This document shows, piece by piece, positions 1 through 8,987 of a stretch of DNA of 64,000 nt. The stretch is from Pseudomonas sp. RIT-PI-r (lineage in GTDB: Bacteria; Pseudomonadota; Gammaproteobacteria; Pseudomonadales; Pseudomonadaceae). The notes under the pieces were generated by a model, which was not told the origin of the DNA, searched no databases, and saw nothing but the letters and a program-made list of their open reading frames with translations. Within the stretch, counting starts at the first letter, position 1. Each line of letters opens with the position of its first letter. The DNA lies in assembly GCF_001297015.1 (NCBI RefSeq), contig NZ_LIGE01000015.1, positions 98,684 through 162,683 on the forward strand. Direction: 5' to 3'. The position numbers and the translations under genes were made by a program.

Positions 1-455
1 GACAGGCGAATCACGGTCTCGGCCTGCATGTCGCACGACGTGCGGCCAGGAACGTTGTAGAGAATCTGTGGAATGTCGACCGCTTCAGCGATGTGCTTGA
101 AGTGCTGGTACAAGCCTTCCTGAGTCGGCTTGTTGTAGTACGGAACCACCAGCAGGCAGGCATCGGCACCGGCTTCTTTGGCGTTGCGGGTCAGCTCGAC
201 GGCTTCGCGGGTCGAGTTGGCGCCAGTACCGGCGATGACCGGGATGCGCCCGCCAACCTGTTTGACCACGGCTTTGATGACGGCGATGTGTTCTTCTACA
301 TCAAGGGTTGCCGACTCGCCGGTAGTACCGACCGCGACAATGGCATGGGTGCCGTTCTTGAGATGGAAGTCCACGAGTTTGCTGAGGCTGTCCCAGTCAA
401 GACGCCCTTGTGCATCCATGGGAGTGACCAGTGCCACCATACTGCCCGCAATCAT
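1..455 (-). CDS. dapA: 4-hydroxy-tetrahydrodipicolinate synthase DapA (partial, 3' end outside window)
   Basis: Condenses pyruvate with aspartate semialdehyde in the lysine and diaminopimelate pathway; cytosolic. About 151 N-terminal residues are visible, beginning [14 protein letters not shown]. The GTTGES loop lies at residues 43-48 and the YNVPGR motif has Tyr133, both standard for the family. The Schiff-base lysine (near 161) lies beyond the window edge. The ATG at 453-455 matches the usual DapA start. It is divergent from the gcvR-like gene across a 329-bp gap. A second, catabolic DapA-family gene lies at 58046-58927. Confidence 0.93.
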   Translation of the reverse strand, partial: MIAGSMVALVTPMDAQGRLDWDSLSKLVDFHLKNGTHAIVAVGTTGESATLDVEEHIAVIKAVVKQVGGRIPVIAGTGANSTREAVELTRNAKEAGADACLLVVPYYNKPTQEGLYQHFKHIAEAVDIPQILYNVPGRTSCDMQAETVIRL

Positions 456-784
456 GAAACCGCTCCTGCCGGAAAAAGAGAGCGGTAATGGTACTGGCGC
501 CAAGATGCTTGCACAAGCGAAGTACTGCGCTGCCGCCATTCCCCTTGGCGCCGCTTTTCGCTACCCTTCAGACTTTGATCGGTACCGATCAGCTTGTACG
601 TCGGGTTCCAGCCTCCCTTTTCGGCCTCCCAGACCCCGTTCCTGCGTCGCATCGACGCGCTCCCGCTATAGTGGAGCGAGCCGCGAGCGCTTGCCGGGTC
701 TATCGCAATGGACAGCCAGAACAGGCAGGCCCCGGCCGCCAGCGTCCGTAACCTACCGACCGCTCATCGCTTTAGGAATGCTGC
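456..784. promoter_or_regulatory. dapA / gcvR divergent intergenic region with a 16-bp palindrome
   Basis: No gene is supported here. The region should contain the promoters of both flanking genes. A perfect palindrome, TGATCGGTACCGATCA, occupies 576-591 and could be a dimeric regulator site. The bases TATAGT near 669-674 could be a -10 element for the rightward gene, but no convincing -35 was seen. Confidence 0.35.
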
Positions 785-1345
785 ATGTCCACCCCCACAG
801 TTCGCGAACAATTCCTTGTCATCAGTGCCCTCGGCGCCAACCCCATGGAGCTGACTAACGTCCTGTGCCGCGCCAGCCATGAAAACCGCTGCGCCGTAGT
901 CACTTCACGCCTGACCCGCCACGGCGAGTGCAGCGCGCTGATTCTTGAGGTTTCCGGCAGCTGGGACGCCCTCGCCCGCCTGGAAGGCAGTCTGCCAAGC
1001 CTCTCCAAGAAGCACGCGTTCACTGTCAACGTAGTGCGCAGCGCGCCGCTGGAGAATCGTCCACAAGCGTTGCCATATGTGGCTTACGTCAGCTCGGCGT
1101 ATCGCCCGGACATCATCAATGAGCTGTGCCAGTTTTTCATGGACCACAACGTCGAACTGGAAAACCTGACCTGCGACACGTATCAGGCACCACAGACCGG
1201 CGGCACCATGCTCAACGCCACGTTCACCGTGACCCTGCCGGCCGGTACCCAGATCAGCTGGCTGCGCGATCAGTTCCTCGACTTCTCCGACGCGATGAAC
1301 CTGGACGCACTGATCGAGCCTTGGCGCCCACAGAACCCAATGTAA
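785..1345 (+). CDS. gcvR: Glycine cleavage system repressor-like protein (two ACT domains)
   Basis: The 186-residue protein matches the GcvR/ACT family: an N-terminal ACT domain (about residues 8-85, starting EQFLVISALGANP) and a second (about 95-170, starting VAYVSSAYRPDI). In enterobacteria GcvR binds GcvA and represses glycine cleavage genes; in Pseudomonas the role of this dapA-linked paralogue is less certain. The start follows an AGGAATG-type Shine-Dalgarno. It sits 10 bp upstream of bcp, so the two are probably cotranscribed. Confidence 0.8.
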   Translation: MSTPTVREQFLVISALGANPMELTNVLCRASHENRCAVVTSRLTRHGECSALILEVSGSWDALARLEGSLPSLSKKHAFTVNVVRSAPLENRPQALPYVAYVSSAYRPDIINELCQFFMDHNVELENLTCDTYQAPQTGGTMLNATFTVTLPAGTQISWLRDQFLDFSDAMNLDALIEPWRPQNPM

Positions 1346-1355
1346 GGAAGCTTTC

Positions 1356-1829
1356 ATGGCCGTTGTCATCGACCAACCGGTTGCCGATTTCGAAGCGCCT
1401 GCCACCAGCGGGCAGACCGTCAGTCTGTCTGCCCTGAAGGGCAAGCAAGTGGTGATCTACTTCTATCCGAAGGACAGCACGCCGGGCTGCACCACCGAAG
1501 GCCAGGGCTTTCGTGATCAGTACGCGGCGTTCCAGGCTGCCAACACGGAAATCTTCGGTATTTCGCGGGACAGCCTGAAGTCCCACGAGAACTTCAAGTG
1601 CAAGCAAGAGTTTCCGTTCGAGTTGATCAGTGACAAGGACGAAGCTGTTTGTCAGTTGTTCGACGTGATCAAATTGAAGAAGCTGTACGGCAAGGAATAC
1701 CTGGGCGTTGATCGCAGCACCTTTCTGATCGACAAGAATGGTGTGCTGCGTCAGGAGTGGCGTGGCGTGAAAGTGCCGGGGCATGTAGATGCTGTTCTGG
1801 CTGCTGCGCAGAATTTGAACAAGGCCTGA
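1356..1829 (+). CDS. bcp: Peroxiredoxin Bcp/PrxQ (thioredoxin-dependent thiol peroxidase)
   Basis: Cytosolic peroxidase that reduces H2O2 and organic peroxides. The 157 residues cover the AhpC/TSA fold. The peroxidatic Cys45 lies in PKDSTPGCTTE. The resolving cysteine found at residue 50 in E. coli Bcp is Gln here; the remaining cysteines are Cys82 and Cys99. The enzyme is therefore probably of the single-cysteine or atypical type. An AAGGA ribosome site precedes the ATG. It is downstream of gcvR with a 10-bp gap, and an inverted REP pair follows it. Confidence 0.92.
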   Translation: MAVVIDQPVADFEAPATSGQTVSLSALKGKQVVIYFYPKDSTPGCTTEGQGFRDQYAAFQAANTEIFGISRDSLKSHENFKCKQEFPFELISDKDEAVCQLFDVIKLKKLYGKEYLGVDRSTFLIDKNGVLRQEWRGVKVPGHVDAVLAAAQNLNKA

Positions 1830-1855
1830 TGTTTCTCTGGCGTCTTCTCTGACGC

Positions 1856-1928
1856 CATCGCTGGCAAGCCAGCTCCCACAGGTTTTGTGTGCACCGAAAA
1901 CCCTGTGGGAGCTGGCTTGCCAGCGATG
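1856..1928. repeat. Inverted REP pair (CGCTGGCAAGCCAGCTCCCACA type)
   Basis: Two head-to-head copies of a 27-base REP whose arms read from CATCGCTGGCAAGCC to CTCCCACAGG. A closely similar pair lies at 59483-59575. It fills the gap between bcp and the permease gene, where it could fold into a long hairpin between two convergent transcripts. Confidence 0.9.
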
Positions 1929-1964
1929 AGGCCTTAAGCCGCACCGAACAATCTGGATCAACTA

Positions 1965-3038
1965 CTACAGCAACGGCGCCACCGCCGGCTCCTTGCGCGG
2001 CCACGCATCCAGCACCGCCTTGAACAGCGTCGCCAGCGGAATCGCGAAGAACACCCCCCAGAACCCCCACAACCCGCCAAACAACAGCACCGCGCAGATA
2101 ATGGCGACCGGGTGCAGGTTGACCGCCTCCGAGAACAGCAACGGCACCAACACGTTGCCATCCAGTGTCTGGATGATCCCGTAGACCGCCATCAGATAGA
2201 TGAACTGATCACTCCAGCCCCACTGGAACAATGCGATCAACAGCACCGGCACGGTCACCACCACAGCACCGACATACGGCACCACCACCGACACGCCCAC
2301 CAACAACGCCAGCAGCGCCGCATAGTTCAATCCAAGCGCCACAAAAGCGATGTAGGTCACGCCACCACAAATAACGATTTCAATGACCTTGCCGCGAATG
2401 TAGTTGGCAATCTGCCGGTTCATTTCCTGCGCGACCCGCGTAATCAGAGCGCGTTCACGCGGCAGATAACCGCGCACCCATTCGCCAATCATCAGCCGAT
2501 CCTTGAGGAAGAAGAACACCAGAATCGGCACCAGTACCAGATAGATCATGATGTTGACCAGCAACGGCAGACTCGACAACGAGAACGTCAGCGCCCATTG
2601 GCCGAATTTGCCAATCTCGCCGCGCGCCGCCTCGATGGCTTGCAGCACTTGCTCGTCAGAGACCAGGTGCGGGTAGCGCTCCGGCAACAGCAACAGCAAC
2701 GATTGCCACTTGGCGAGCATGCCCGGCAGCTCATTGAACAGCGTGATCAATTGATGCCAAAGCAACGGCACGACCACGACGATGAACACCATCAGCACGC
2801 CCATGAACAGCGCAAACACCAGCCCCACCGCCGCGCCACCCGGCACACGCAAGCGCTCCAGCGTGACCACCAGCCCTTGCATCAGGTACGCCAGCACCAT
2901 CCCAGCCAGCACCGGCGCGAGCATGCCGCCGAGGGTGAGCACCGCCGTGAAGGCGAGGAACAGCAGCACCGCCAGCACCACGGCTTCTTCATCGGAGAAG
3001 TAGCGCTGAATCCAGTCGCGTAACACTTTGAACATCAA
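1965..3038 (-). CDS. AI-2E / PerM family inner-membrane permease
   Basis: The 357-residue polytopic membrane protein has an N-terminal helix pair (about residues 17-60), a central soluble stretch (about 110-150) and a C-terminal cluster of hydrophobic helices. This is the AI-2E_transport (PerM/YdgG) layout. Members move small solutes or autoinducer-2, or act as Na+/H+ antiporters; the substrate cannot be read from sequence. It is followed on the same strand by nothing and preceded, 28 bp away, by the TusA-like gene, so the two are likely cotranscribed. Confidence 0.85.
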   Translation of the reverse strand: MMFKVLRDWIQRYFSDEEAVVLAVLLFLAFTAVLTLGGMLAPVLAGMVLAYLMQGLVVTLERLRVPGGAAVGLVFALFMGVLMVFIVVVVPLLWHQLITLFNELPGMLAKWQSLLLLLPERYPHLVSDEQVLQAIEAARGEIGKFGQWALTFSLSSLPLLVNIMIYLVLVPILVFFFLKDRLMIGEWVRGYLPRERALITRVAQEMNRQIANYIRGKVIEIVICGGVTYIAFVALGLNYAALLALLVGVSVVVPYVGAVVVTVPVLLIALFQWGWSDQFIYLMAVYGIIQTLDGNVLVPLLFSEAVNLHPVAIICAVLLFGGLWGFWGVFFAIPLATLFKAVLDAWPRKEPAVAPLL

Positions 3039-3066
3039 TAATCCTTAGGTCTTTTACGCTGTGGGT

Positions 3067-3306
3067 TCAGGCCTTTTTCAACCAGTAACGGTAAACGCCT
3101 GCTTCGTCTTCTTCGCGCAGCAGCGTATGACCGGCCAACTTGGCAAAGGTGCGAAAGTCGCGCTGCGAGCCTGCGTCGGTAGCGATCACCTTGAGGACGG
3201 CGCCACTCTCGAGCTTGTTGAGTTCCATTTTTGCCTTGAGCAACGGCAACGGGCAATTGAGGCCACTGGCGTCCAGTTCCACGTCATGGGCTACAGCGTC
3301 GGTCAT
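3067..3306 (-). CDS. TusA-family sulfurtransferase-like protein
   Basis: The 79 residues carry the TusA signature LNCPLPLLKAK near residues 13-23, with the conserved CPxP cysteine that carries persulfide sulfur in this family. Typical TusA proteins are about 80 residues, so the length fits. Whether it serves tRNA 2-thiouridine synthesis or another sulfur relay is not shown. It lies directly upstream of the permease gene on the same strand and is divergent from the M48 protease. Confidence 0.85.
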   Translation of the reverse strand: MTDAVAHDVELDASGLNCPLPLLKAKMELNKLESGAVLKVIATDAGSQRDFRTFAKLAGHTLLREEDEAGVYRYWLKKA

Positions 3307-3404
3307 TGCGTCACTCCGGTTCGGGTCGTCGAGCTGCCTAGAATATCTGGTCGCAGCTCCGGTGTCCGGCTACAGTAAGGTCTTTGTCTTCTAAGGCTTT
3401 GTGC

Positions 3405-4838
3405 ATGACTTTTCTGCGCCCTACCCTGCTGACGCTCGCTTGCCTGCTCGCCTCACCAGGCTTTGCCGACGATCTGCCGTCACTCGGCGACGCCAGTTCT
3501 GCCATTGTCTCGCCGCAACAGGAATACCAGCTCGGTCGCGCCTGGCTGGCCATGCTGCGCAGCCAGGTTTCACAGCTCAACGACCCCCAGCTCAAGGACT
3601 ACGTCGAATCCAGCGTTTACAAGCTGGTGGAAACCAGTCAGGTCACTGACCGACGCCTCGAATTCATCCTGATCAACAGCCCGCAGCTCAACGCTTTCGC
3701 TGCGCCGGGCGGTGTGGTCGGCGTTAACGGCGGCCTGTTCCTCAATGCGCAGACCGAGGGCGAATACGCTTCGGTACTGGCGCACGAATTGGCTCACTTG
3801 TCGCAACGCCACTTCGCTCGCGGCGTCGAAGCTTCGCAGCGCATGCAGGTGCCGATGATGGCCGCTCTGCTCGCCGGCATCGTCATTGCAGCAGCCGGTG
3901 GCGGTGATGCAGGGATCGCGACCATTGCCGGTACGCAAGCAGCGGCGATTCAGTCACAACGCACCTTCTCCCGACAGAACGAACAGGAAGCCGACCGCAT
4001 CGGTATCCTCAATCTGGAAAAGGCCGGGTATGACCCGCGCTCGATGCCGACCATGTTCGAACGCTTGATGCGTCAATATCGTTTCGACGCCAAGCCCCCG
4101 GAATTCCTGCTGACTCACCCGGTCACCGAATCGCGTATTGCTGACACCCGCAACCGCGCCGAACAGGCCAAACCGGGCGGCATCGAAGACTCCAAGCGCT
4201 ATCAACTGATTCGCGCACGCGTGCAGCTGATTTATGAAGAAACCCCGGGCCTGGGCGCCAAGCGCTTCCGTGCACAACTGGATGAAAACCCGAAAAATGA
4301 CGTGGCGCGCTACGGACTCGCGATCGCGCAGATCAAGGGCGGACAGTTGAATGAAGCTCGCGAGAACCTTAAGCAATTACTGGCGACCTCACCGAACGAA
4401 ATCATCTACAACCTGGCGCAGGTCGATCTCGACATCACCAACAATCGCCTGCCGGATGCGCAATCGCGGGTGGACCGGATGCTCGCGCAGTACCCCGGCA
4501 ACTATCCACTGAATCAGGTGCGCGTCGATCTGTTGCTCAAACAGAATCGCGCTCCCGATGCCGAGAAAGCGCTGGAAGGTTTGCTCAAATCACGCCCGGA
4601 TGATCCGGACGTCTGGTATCAGGTCGCCGAGACGCGGGGTCTGTCGGGTAATATCATCGGCCTGCATCAGGCGCGCGCCGAATACTTCGCGCTGGTTGGC
4701 GATTACCGCCAGGCGATCCAGCAACTGGACTTCGCCAAGCGCAAGGCCGGCAACAACTTCCCGCTGTCCTCGCGGATCGATGCCCGTCAGCGTGAGCTGA
4801 TGGAGCAGGAACGCATGATCAAGGACATGATGGGCTAA
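3405..4838 (+). CDS. Periplasmic M48 metalloprotease, BepA/YfgC-like, with TPR domain
   Basis: Predicted beta-barrel assembly-enhancing protease. From the ATG at 3405 the protein is 477 residues. It has a signal peptide (to about ASPGFA), a peptidase M48 domain with the zinc motif HELAH (His127, Glu128, His131) and a later EQEADRIG carrying the third ligand, then a C-terminal TPR superhelix of about 200 residues. An in-frame TTG lies upstream at 3384, but CTAAGG at 3391-3396 fits the ATG at 3405. BepA degrades or chaperones misfolded LptD in E. coli. A terminator follows. Confidence 0.88.
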   Translation: MTFLRPTLLTLACLLASPGFADDLPSLGDASSAIVSPQQEYQLGRAWLAMLRSQVSQLNDPQLKDYVESSVYKLVETSQVTDRRLEFILINSPQLNAFAAPGGVVGVNGGLFLNAQTEGEYASVLAHELAHLSQRHFARGVEASQRMQVPMMAALLAGIVIAAAGGGDAGIATIAGTQAAAIQSQRTFSRQNEQEADRIGILNLEKAGYDPRSMPTMFERLMRQYRFDAKPPEFLLTHPVTESRIADTRNRAEQAKPGGIEDSKRYQLIRARVQLIYEETPGLGAKRFRAQLDENPKNDVARYGLAIAQIKGGQLNEARENLKQLLATSPNEIIYNLAQVDLDITNNRLPDAQSRVDRMLAQYPGNYPLNQVRVDLLLKQNRAPDAEKALEGLLKSRPDDPDVWYQVAETRGLSGNIIGLHQARAEYFALVGDYRQAIQQLDFAKRKAGNNFPLSSRIDARQRELMEQERMIKDMMG

Positions 4839-4870
4839 CTTTATCGCTGTGACATAAAAGCTTCAGGCAT

Positions 4871-4904
4871 AAAAAAACCGCCTCTTTCGAGGCGGTTTCT
4901 TTTT
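4871..4904. terminator. Bidirectional rho-independent terminator
   Basis: An A-run, the hairpin AACCGCCTC-tttc-GAGGCGGTT and a T-run lie between the convergent M48 protease and mucD genes. The A- and T-runs on both sides make it usable on either strand. Confidence 0.9.
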
Positions 4905-4918
4905 ACCCTACCGCTGGA

Positions 4919-6352
4919 TTATTCAGCCAGTTTGAAGGTGATGAAGCTGGCACGACCTTGGCGCAAGACACGCATCGATACCGAACGGTTCTTCGGCAGC
5001 GCCTTGGCAATTTCACCGAACTCTTTGCTGGAGCCGATGGCCTGGTTGTTCAGGTGCGTGATGACGTCACCCGGTTGCAGACCGATCAGGGCAGCAGGGC
5101 CGTCCTGCACTTCCTTGATCACCACACCACCTTTGAGGTCGTAGGTTTTCTTCTGCTCGGCGGTCAGCTCGCCCACCGAAACACCGAGGCGGTTGCTGGT
5201 ACTTTCAGCGCCGGACTTCGGCAGTGCATCCAGCTCCTTGTCTTCGTCCGGGATCGCGCCAACGGTCAGATCGACGTTCTTGCGCTTGCCCTCACGAATC
5301 ACTTCCAGGCTGGCTTTGGCGCCAGCCTTGAGTGCGCCGACCAGATGCGGCAGGTCAGCGGACATCACGATCGGCTGGCCGTTCATGCTCAGAATCACGT
5401 CGCCGACTTGCAGACCGCCCTTGGCAGCAGGGCCGTCATCCTGAATCTGCGCAACCAGCGCACCGGCCGGCTTATCCAGACCGAACGACTCGGCCAGATC
5501 CTTGTTCACTTCCTGGATGACCACACCCAGCCAGCCACGGCTGACTTTGCCGCCGCTTTTCAGCTGATTGGAAACATCCATCGCCACGTCGATCGGAATC
5601 GCGAACGACACGCCCATGAAGCCGCCGGAACGGGTGTAGATCTGCGAGTTGATCCCGACCACTTCACCGTTCAGGTTGAACAGCGGGCCACCGGAGTTAC
5701 CCGGGTTGATCGGCACGTCAGTCTGGATGAATGGTACATAGTTTTCGTTCGGCAGGCTGCGACCAACAGCGCTGACGATGCCTTGGGTCACAGTATGGTC
5801 AAAGCCGAATGGCGAACCGATCGCGACGACCCACTGGCCGGCTTTCAGATCCTGGGATTTGCCCAGCTTGAGCACTGGCAGGTCTTTGCCTTCGATTTTC
5901 AGCAAGGCCACGTCAGAGCGCGGGTCGGTGCCGATCAGCTTGGCTTTCATTTCGCTGCGATCGGCTAGACGCACGAGAATTTCATCGGCATCGGCAATCA
6001 CATGGTTGTTGGTGAGGATGTAACCGTCTGGGGAAATGATGAAACCCGAACCCAGCGATTGCGCTTCACGCTGACGACCACCACCGCCCGGCGAACGCTG
6101 CTGAGGCGGCATGCCACGCTCGAAGAACTCGCGCAGCATCGGCGGCAGACCTTCCAGGTCAGGCATCTGCTGGTTCACTTTGCGATCCGGCAGTTTCTGC
6201 GTGGTACTGATGTTCACCACAGCTGGCGAAGCTTGTTCGACCAATTGGGTGAAGTCAGGCAGATCGGCCGCTTGCGCAGCAGGGACCACCTGACCGAGCA
6301 ACAGCACAGTGGCGAAAATGGAGAGATAAGATTTCAAACTTGGTATCGACAT
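4919..6352 (-). CDS. mucD: Periplasmic serine protease MucD (Do/DegP family)
   Basis: HtrA-type protease and chaperone that restrains AlgU activity and clears misfolded envelope proteins. From the ATG at 6352 (GGGAG just upstream) it has 477 residues: a signal peptide ending AAQA (about 28), a trypsin-like domain with His117, Asp147 and Ser220 (PGNSGG), then two PDZ domains (about 265-350 and 380-470). A Gly-rich linker occupies 88-94. It is the last gene of the algU operon. mucC, present in P. aeruginosa between mucB and mucD, is absent: only about 210 bp separate them. Confidence 0.96.
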   Translation of the reverse strand: MSIPSLKSYLSIFATVLLLGQVVPAAQAADLPDFTQLVEQASPAVVNISTTQKLPDRKVNQQMPDLEGLPPMLREFFERGMPPQQRSPGGGGRQREAQSLGSGFIISPDGYILTNNHVIADADEILVRLADRSEMKAKLIGTDPRSDVALLKIEGKDLPVLKLGKSQDLKAGQWVVAIGSPFGFDHTVTQGIVSAVGRSLPNENYVPFIQTDVPINPGNSGGPLFNLNGEVVGINSQIYTRSGGFMGVSFAIPIDVAMDVSNQLKSGGKVSRGWLGVVIQEVNKDLAESFGLDKPAGALVAQIQDDGPAAKGGLQVGDVILSMNGQPIVMSADLPHLVGALKAGAKASLEVIREGKRKNVDLTVGAIPDEDKELDALPKSGAESTSNRLGVSVGELTAEQKKTYDLKGGVVIKEVQDGPAALIGLQPGDVITHLNNQAIGSSKEFGEIAKALPKNRSVSMRVLRQGRASFITFKLAE

Positions 6353-6561
6353 ACAGCTCCCGTTACGACGAGCAGGGTTAAGCGATATGGAGCAAGGAAC
6401 ACCGTAAACCACCGACCGGCATTTTTGTTCCGGCAACAACAAACAAGGCCAGAGCCGTGAGGCTCTGACCTATAAAAAATTTTCGGGGTATTTGCAAATG
6501 AAAATGCTCAGCAAACATTTCATCTACGTCTCGACGAAGAAGTGGTAATGACTGAATCAGC

Positions 6562-7527
6562 TCACTGCTTGCTGGTGGCAGTGCCATCAGTGTTACGCAT
6601 CGACAGAGCAATTCGTTCGGCGGTGCCAATCGGGATTTCGCCGACCACCGTGACCATCATTTCGCCGTCGGGGGTAGTCAGGCGACGAGAAACGGCAACG
6701 GTCGGGCCCAGTTGAGTCCGCGTATCGGTCACTGTTGCACCGTTCAAAGGCTCAAGGAACACCGAGAACCGCGCCAGACCATCGTCATACAGCAAGCTGT
6801 TGACCTGTGTCTTGGTTTCCGGATCTTTGTGCGAGGTGCTGCTGGTCAATTCAAAACCGGGCGGCAGCCATTCAGAGTGCCAGACCTGCGCGGTCTTGAC
6901 GGCCGAAGCCTTGTCGCTGTCGAGCGTAATCGCTTTACAGTCGGCATCGGCCTGTAAATCTTTGTCCGAAGGGACTTCGTCAGTATCGAGGCTGGTGAAC
7001 TGGAAGCGTTCGAGCAACTGCCCTTTGTCATTCAGTAGCAACGACTTCAGCGGCAAGCCCGTTTTCTTGTCCAAATGCAGCTCAAACCCGTAACGATGCT
7101 GATCGCGAGGCGTCAGCGATACGATCACTGCGTCTCGCCCAGCCACGCGCGACTTGCCGATGACGGCAAGTTCATACCAGTTTTTCAGCTTTTGCGGATC
7201 GAGAGGACGAGCGGCTGAGTTCGGAGAATCCCCCAGCCCGGCAATCAGAGTGCCGCTGACGCATTGAGTATGTCCATCAACGCGCACGACTTCCTGCGCC
7301 GAGCCGTCGAGCTGGAGTAAACGCTCGCGGACTTGGCCATTCTGGACGCGATGCCAGATGTTATGGGTAGAAAAACTACCGTTACGCTCGTAAACGAATG
7401 TGCCGTGAAAGCTTTGCTGCTGCTCGGCCTGGCCCAGACGGGTCAACCAGTCCTGGGCCTCATCAGCGTGGGCTGGAACAATGAACCAGCCGCTTAGCAG
7501 AAGCGAAAGTAGAGGTATGGCGCGCAT
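6562..7527 (-). CDS. mucB: MucB, periplasmic sensor of the AlgU pathway (RseB family)
   Basis: MucB binds the periplasmic part of MucA and shields it from AlgW cleavage until lipid or LPS signals arrive. The 321 residues begin with a signal peptide (MRAIPLLSLLLSGWF, cleavage after AHA), followed by the two-domain MucB/RseB fold with a large LolA-like N-terminal domain and a smaller C-terminal domain starting near residue 215. Its start is 8 bp from the end of mucA, so translation is probably coupled. Confidence 0.95.
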   Translation of the reverse strand: MRAIPLLSLLLSGWFIVPAHADEAQDWLTRLGQAEQQQSFHGTFVYERNGSFSTHNIWHRVQNGQVRERLLQLDGSAQEVVRVDGHTQCVSGTLIAGLGDSPNSAARPLDPQKLKNWYELAVIGKSRVAGRDAVIVSLTPRDQHRYGFELHLDKKTGLPLKSLLLNDKGQLLERFQFTSLDTDEVPSDKDLQADADCKAITLDSDKASAVKTAQVWHSEWLPPGFELTSSTSHKDPETKTQVNSLLYDDGLARFSVFLEPLNGATVTDTRTQLGPTVAVSRRLTTPDGEMMVTVVGEIPIGTAERIALSMRNTDGTATSKQ

Positions 7528-7535
7528 GATCCTCC

Positions 7536-8123
7536 TTAGCGGTTTTCCAGGCTTGCAGCACGTGCGTATGGCAGCGCGCTTTCAGTGCCTTTCAGTGCAG
7601 CCTGTTGAGCATGTTGGCGCAGGTAACCTGGCAGACGCTGATCGTGCCAGCCTGGTTGACCTTGCAGTACGCCATTGGCCATAGGGCCGGTAGCTTCAGA
7701 ACTCTCACTATAGCCTGCCAGAACAGCCGGGCCTTTGACCTGTGGAGTGGCCAGGGTAGGCTGATTGGATTGCTGTGCCAGTTCAACACCAGCGATTTCG
7801 TCCTGGTTGTACAGGCGCACACCGGCCAGAACGGCAACAGTCACCGAGGCAGCAACAGCCAGGCGACCGAGGTTGCGCCATGGGCTGCGAGATACTTTGG
7901 CCGGAGCCGTTTCGTCTTCCAGTGCAGCAGATACTGCCGCAGCGATGTCCAGACGTGGCAGCAGCAGATCCTTGTGCATGGCTGCCCGAGCGATCTGGTA
8001 ACGAGCCCAGGTCTCACGGGTTTCGACGTCATCAAGTGCATTAATCACTCGACGCAATTCCAGTTCGTCCGCTTCGTTATCCATCACTGCGGACAGCGAT
8101 TCCTGCAGGGCTTCACGACTCAT
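7536..8123 (-). CDS. mucA: Anti-sigma factor MucA
   Basis: Inner-membrane anti-sigma factor that holds AlgU. The 195 residues show the N-terminal sigma-binding RseA domain (about 1-80), one transmembrane helix (about 86-103) and a periplasmic MucB-binding tail. Starvation, envelope damage or mucA mutation frees AlgU and turns on alginate genes. The frame is intact here, so there is no sign of the mucoid mucA lesions seen in clinical isolates. It follows algU with a 30-bp gap. Confidence 0.96.
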   Translation of the reverse strand: MSREALQESLSAVMDNEADELELRRVINALDDVETRETWARYQIARAAMHKDLLLPRLDIAAAVSAALEDETAPAKVSRSPWRNLGRLAVAASVTVAVLAGVRLYNQDEIAGVELAQQSNQPTLATPQVKGPAVLAGYSESSEATGPMANGVLQGQPGWHDQRLPGYLRQHAQQAALKGTESALPYARAASLENR

Positions 8124-8153
8124 GGCGTTCCTCTCTTGGCTATCGCCGCTGTC

Positions 8154-8735
8154 TCAGTTTTCCTGCAACAACGGCTGCAGGGCTTTATCGATGGCCTCCC
8201 GAGCGCGGAAAATCCGGGAGCGCACGGTACCCACCGGACATTGCATGACGCTCGCAATGTCCTCGTAACTCAGACCATCGAATTCACGTAAAGTTAACGC
8301 CGTACGCAAATCCTCTGGCAGTTGCTGGATGGTTCGATGGACGGTGCCTTCGATCTCATCCCGCAGCAGTGCACGTTCTGGTGACTCGAGATCCTTGAGG
8401 CCATGATCGCCATCGTAGAACTCTGCATCTTCGGAACTTACATCGCTATCCGGCGGCCGACGGCCGCGTGAAACCAGGTAATTCTTCGCCGTGTTAATGG
8501 CAATACGGTACAGCCACGTATAAAACGCACTGTCGCCGCGAAAGTTTCCAAGTGCTCGATACGCCTTGATAAAGGCTTCCTGAGCCACGTCCTGGGCTTC
8601 ATGGGTGTCGTGCACAAAACGCACGATCAACCCGAGAATCTTGTGCTGATACTTCAGCACCAACAGATCGAAAGCTCGCTTGTCGCCGCGTTGAACGCGC
8701 TCGACCAGCTGCTGATCCTCTTCCTGGGTTAGCAT
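8154..8735 (-). CDS. algU: ECF sigma factor AlgU (AlgT, RpoE-like, sigma-22)
   Basis: Extracytoplasmic-function sigma factor for alginate, osmotic and envelope stress genes. The 193 residues start MLTQEEDQQLVERV. Region 2 includes AFYTWLYRIAINTAKNYL and region 4 includes LSYEDIASVMQCPVGTVRSRI. The ATG at 8735 is preceded by GAGGAG. An AlgU-type promoter lies about 60 bp upstream, so the operon is probably autoregulated. It heads algU-mucA-mucB-mucD. Confidence 0.97.
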   Translation of the reverse strand: MLTQEEDQQLVERVQRGDKRAFDLLVLKYQHKILGLIVRFVHDTHEAQDVAQEAFIKAYRALGNFRGDSAFYTWLYRIAINTAKNYLVSRGRRPPDSDVSSEDAEFYDGDHGLKDLESPERALLRDEIEGTVHRTIQQLPEDLRTALTLREFDGLSYEDIASVMQCPVGTVRSRIFRAREAIDKALQPLLQEN

Positions 8736-8794
8736 GAACACTCCTCGATAAGCCCGAAGGAGACTTGCATAACTAAACGACCAGACTTGCAAAC

Positions 8795-8821
8795 ATAGAC
8801 TCGGGCTTTTCGCAAAAGTTC
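8795..8821 (-). promoter_or_regulatory. AlgU-dependent promoter of algU (autoregulatory)
   Basis: Read on the minus strand: GAACTT, a 16-base spacer, then TCTAT. This matches the AlgU consensus (GAACTT - 16/17 - TCTGA) closely. It lies about 60 bases upstream of the algU start, as in P. aeruginosa, where algU is transcribed from its own product. Confidence 0.75.
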
Positions 8822-8987
8822 TCCCCCTCCAGGCAAGTTTCCTGCGGGCTCTGATTTGGCACGCACGAAAAACGCAGCGCGGGATAAACCGGCTGCGCGA
8901 ATAATCTTGTTATCGGTTTCGCCGGGCTGGAATCCAACCGCAGATTCCGCACTGAAGCCGACACGTCCCTTGTTTCTGGCACCGACT

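Noticed and set aside
2112..3023. 303-codon Gln/His-rich frame antisense to the PerM-like gene
   Set aside because: Low-complexity reverse complement of hydrophobic codons.
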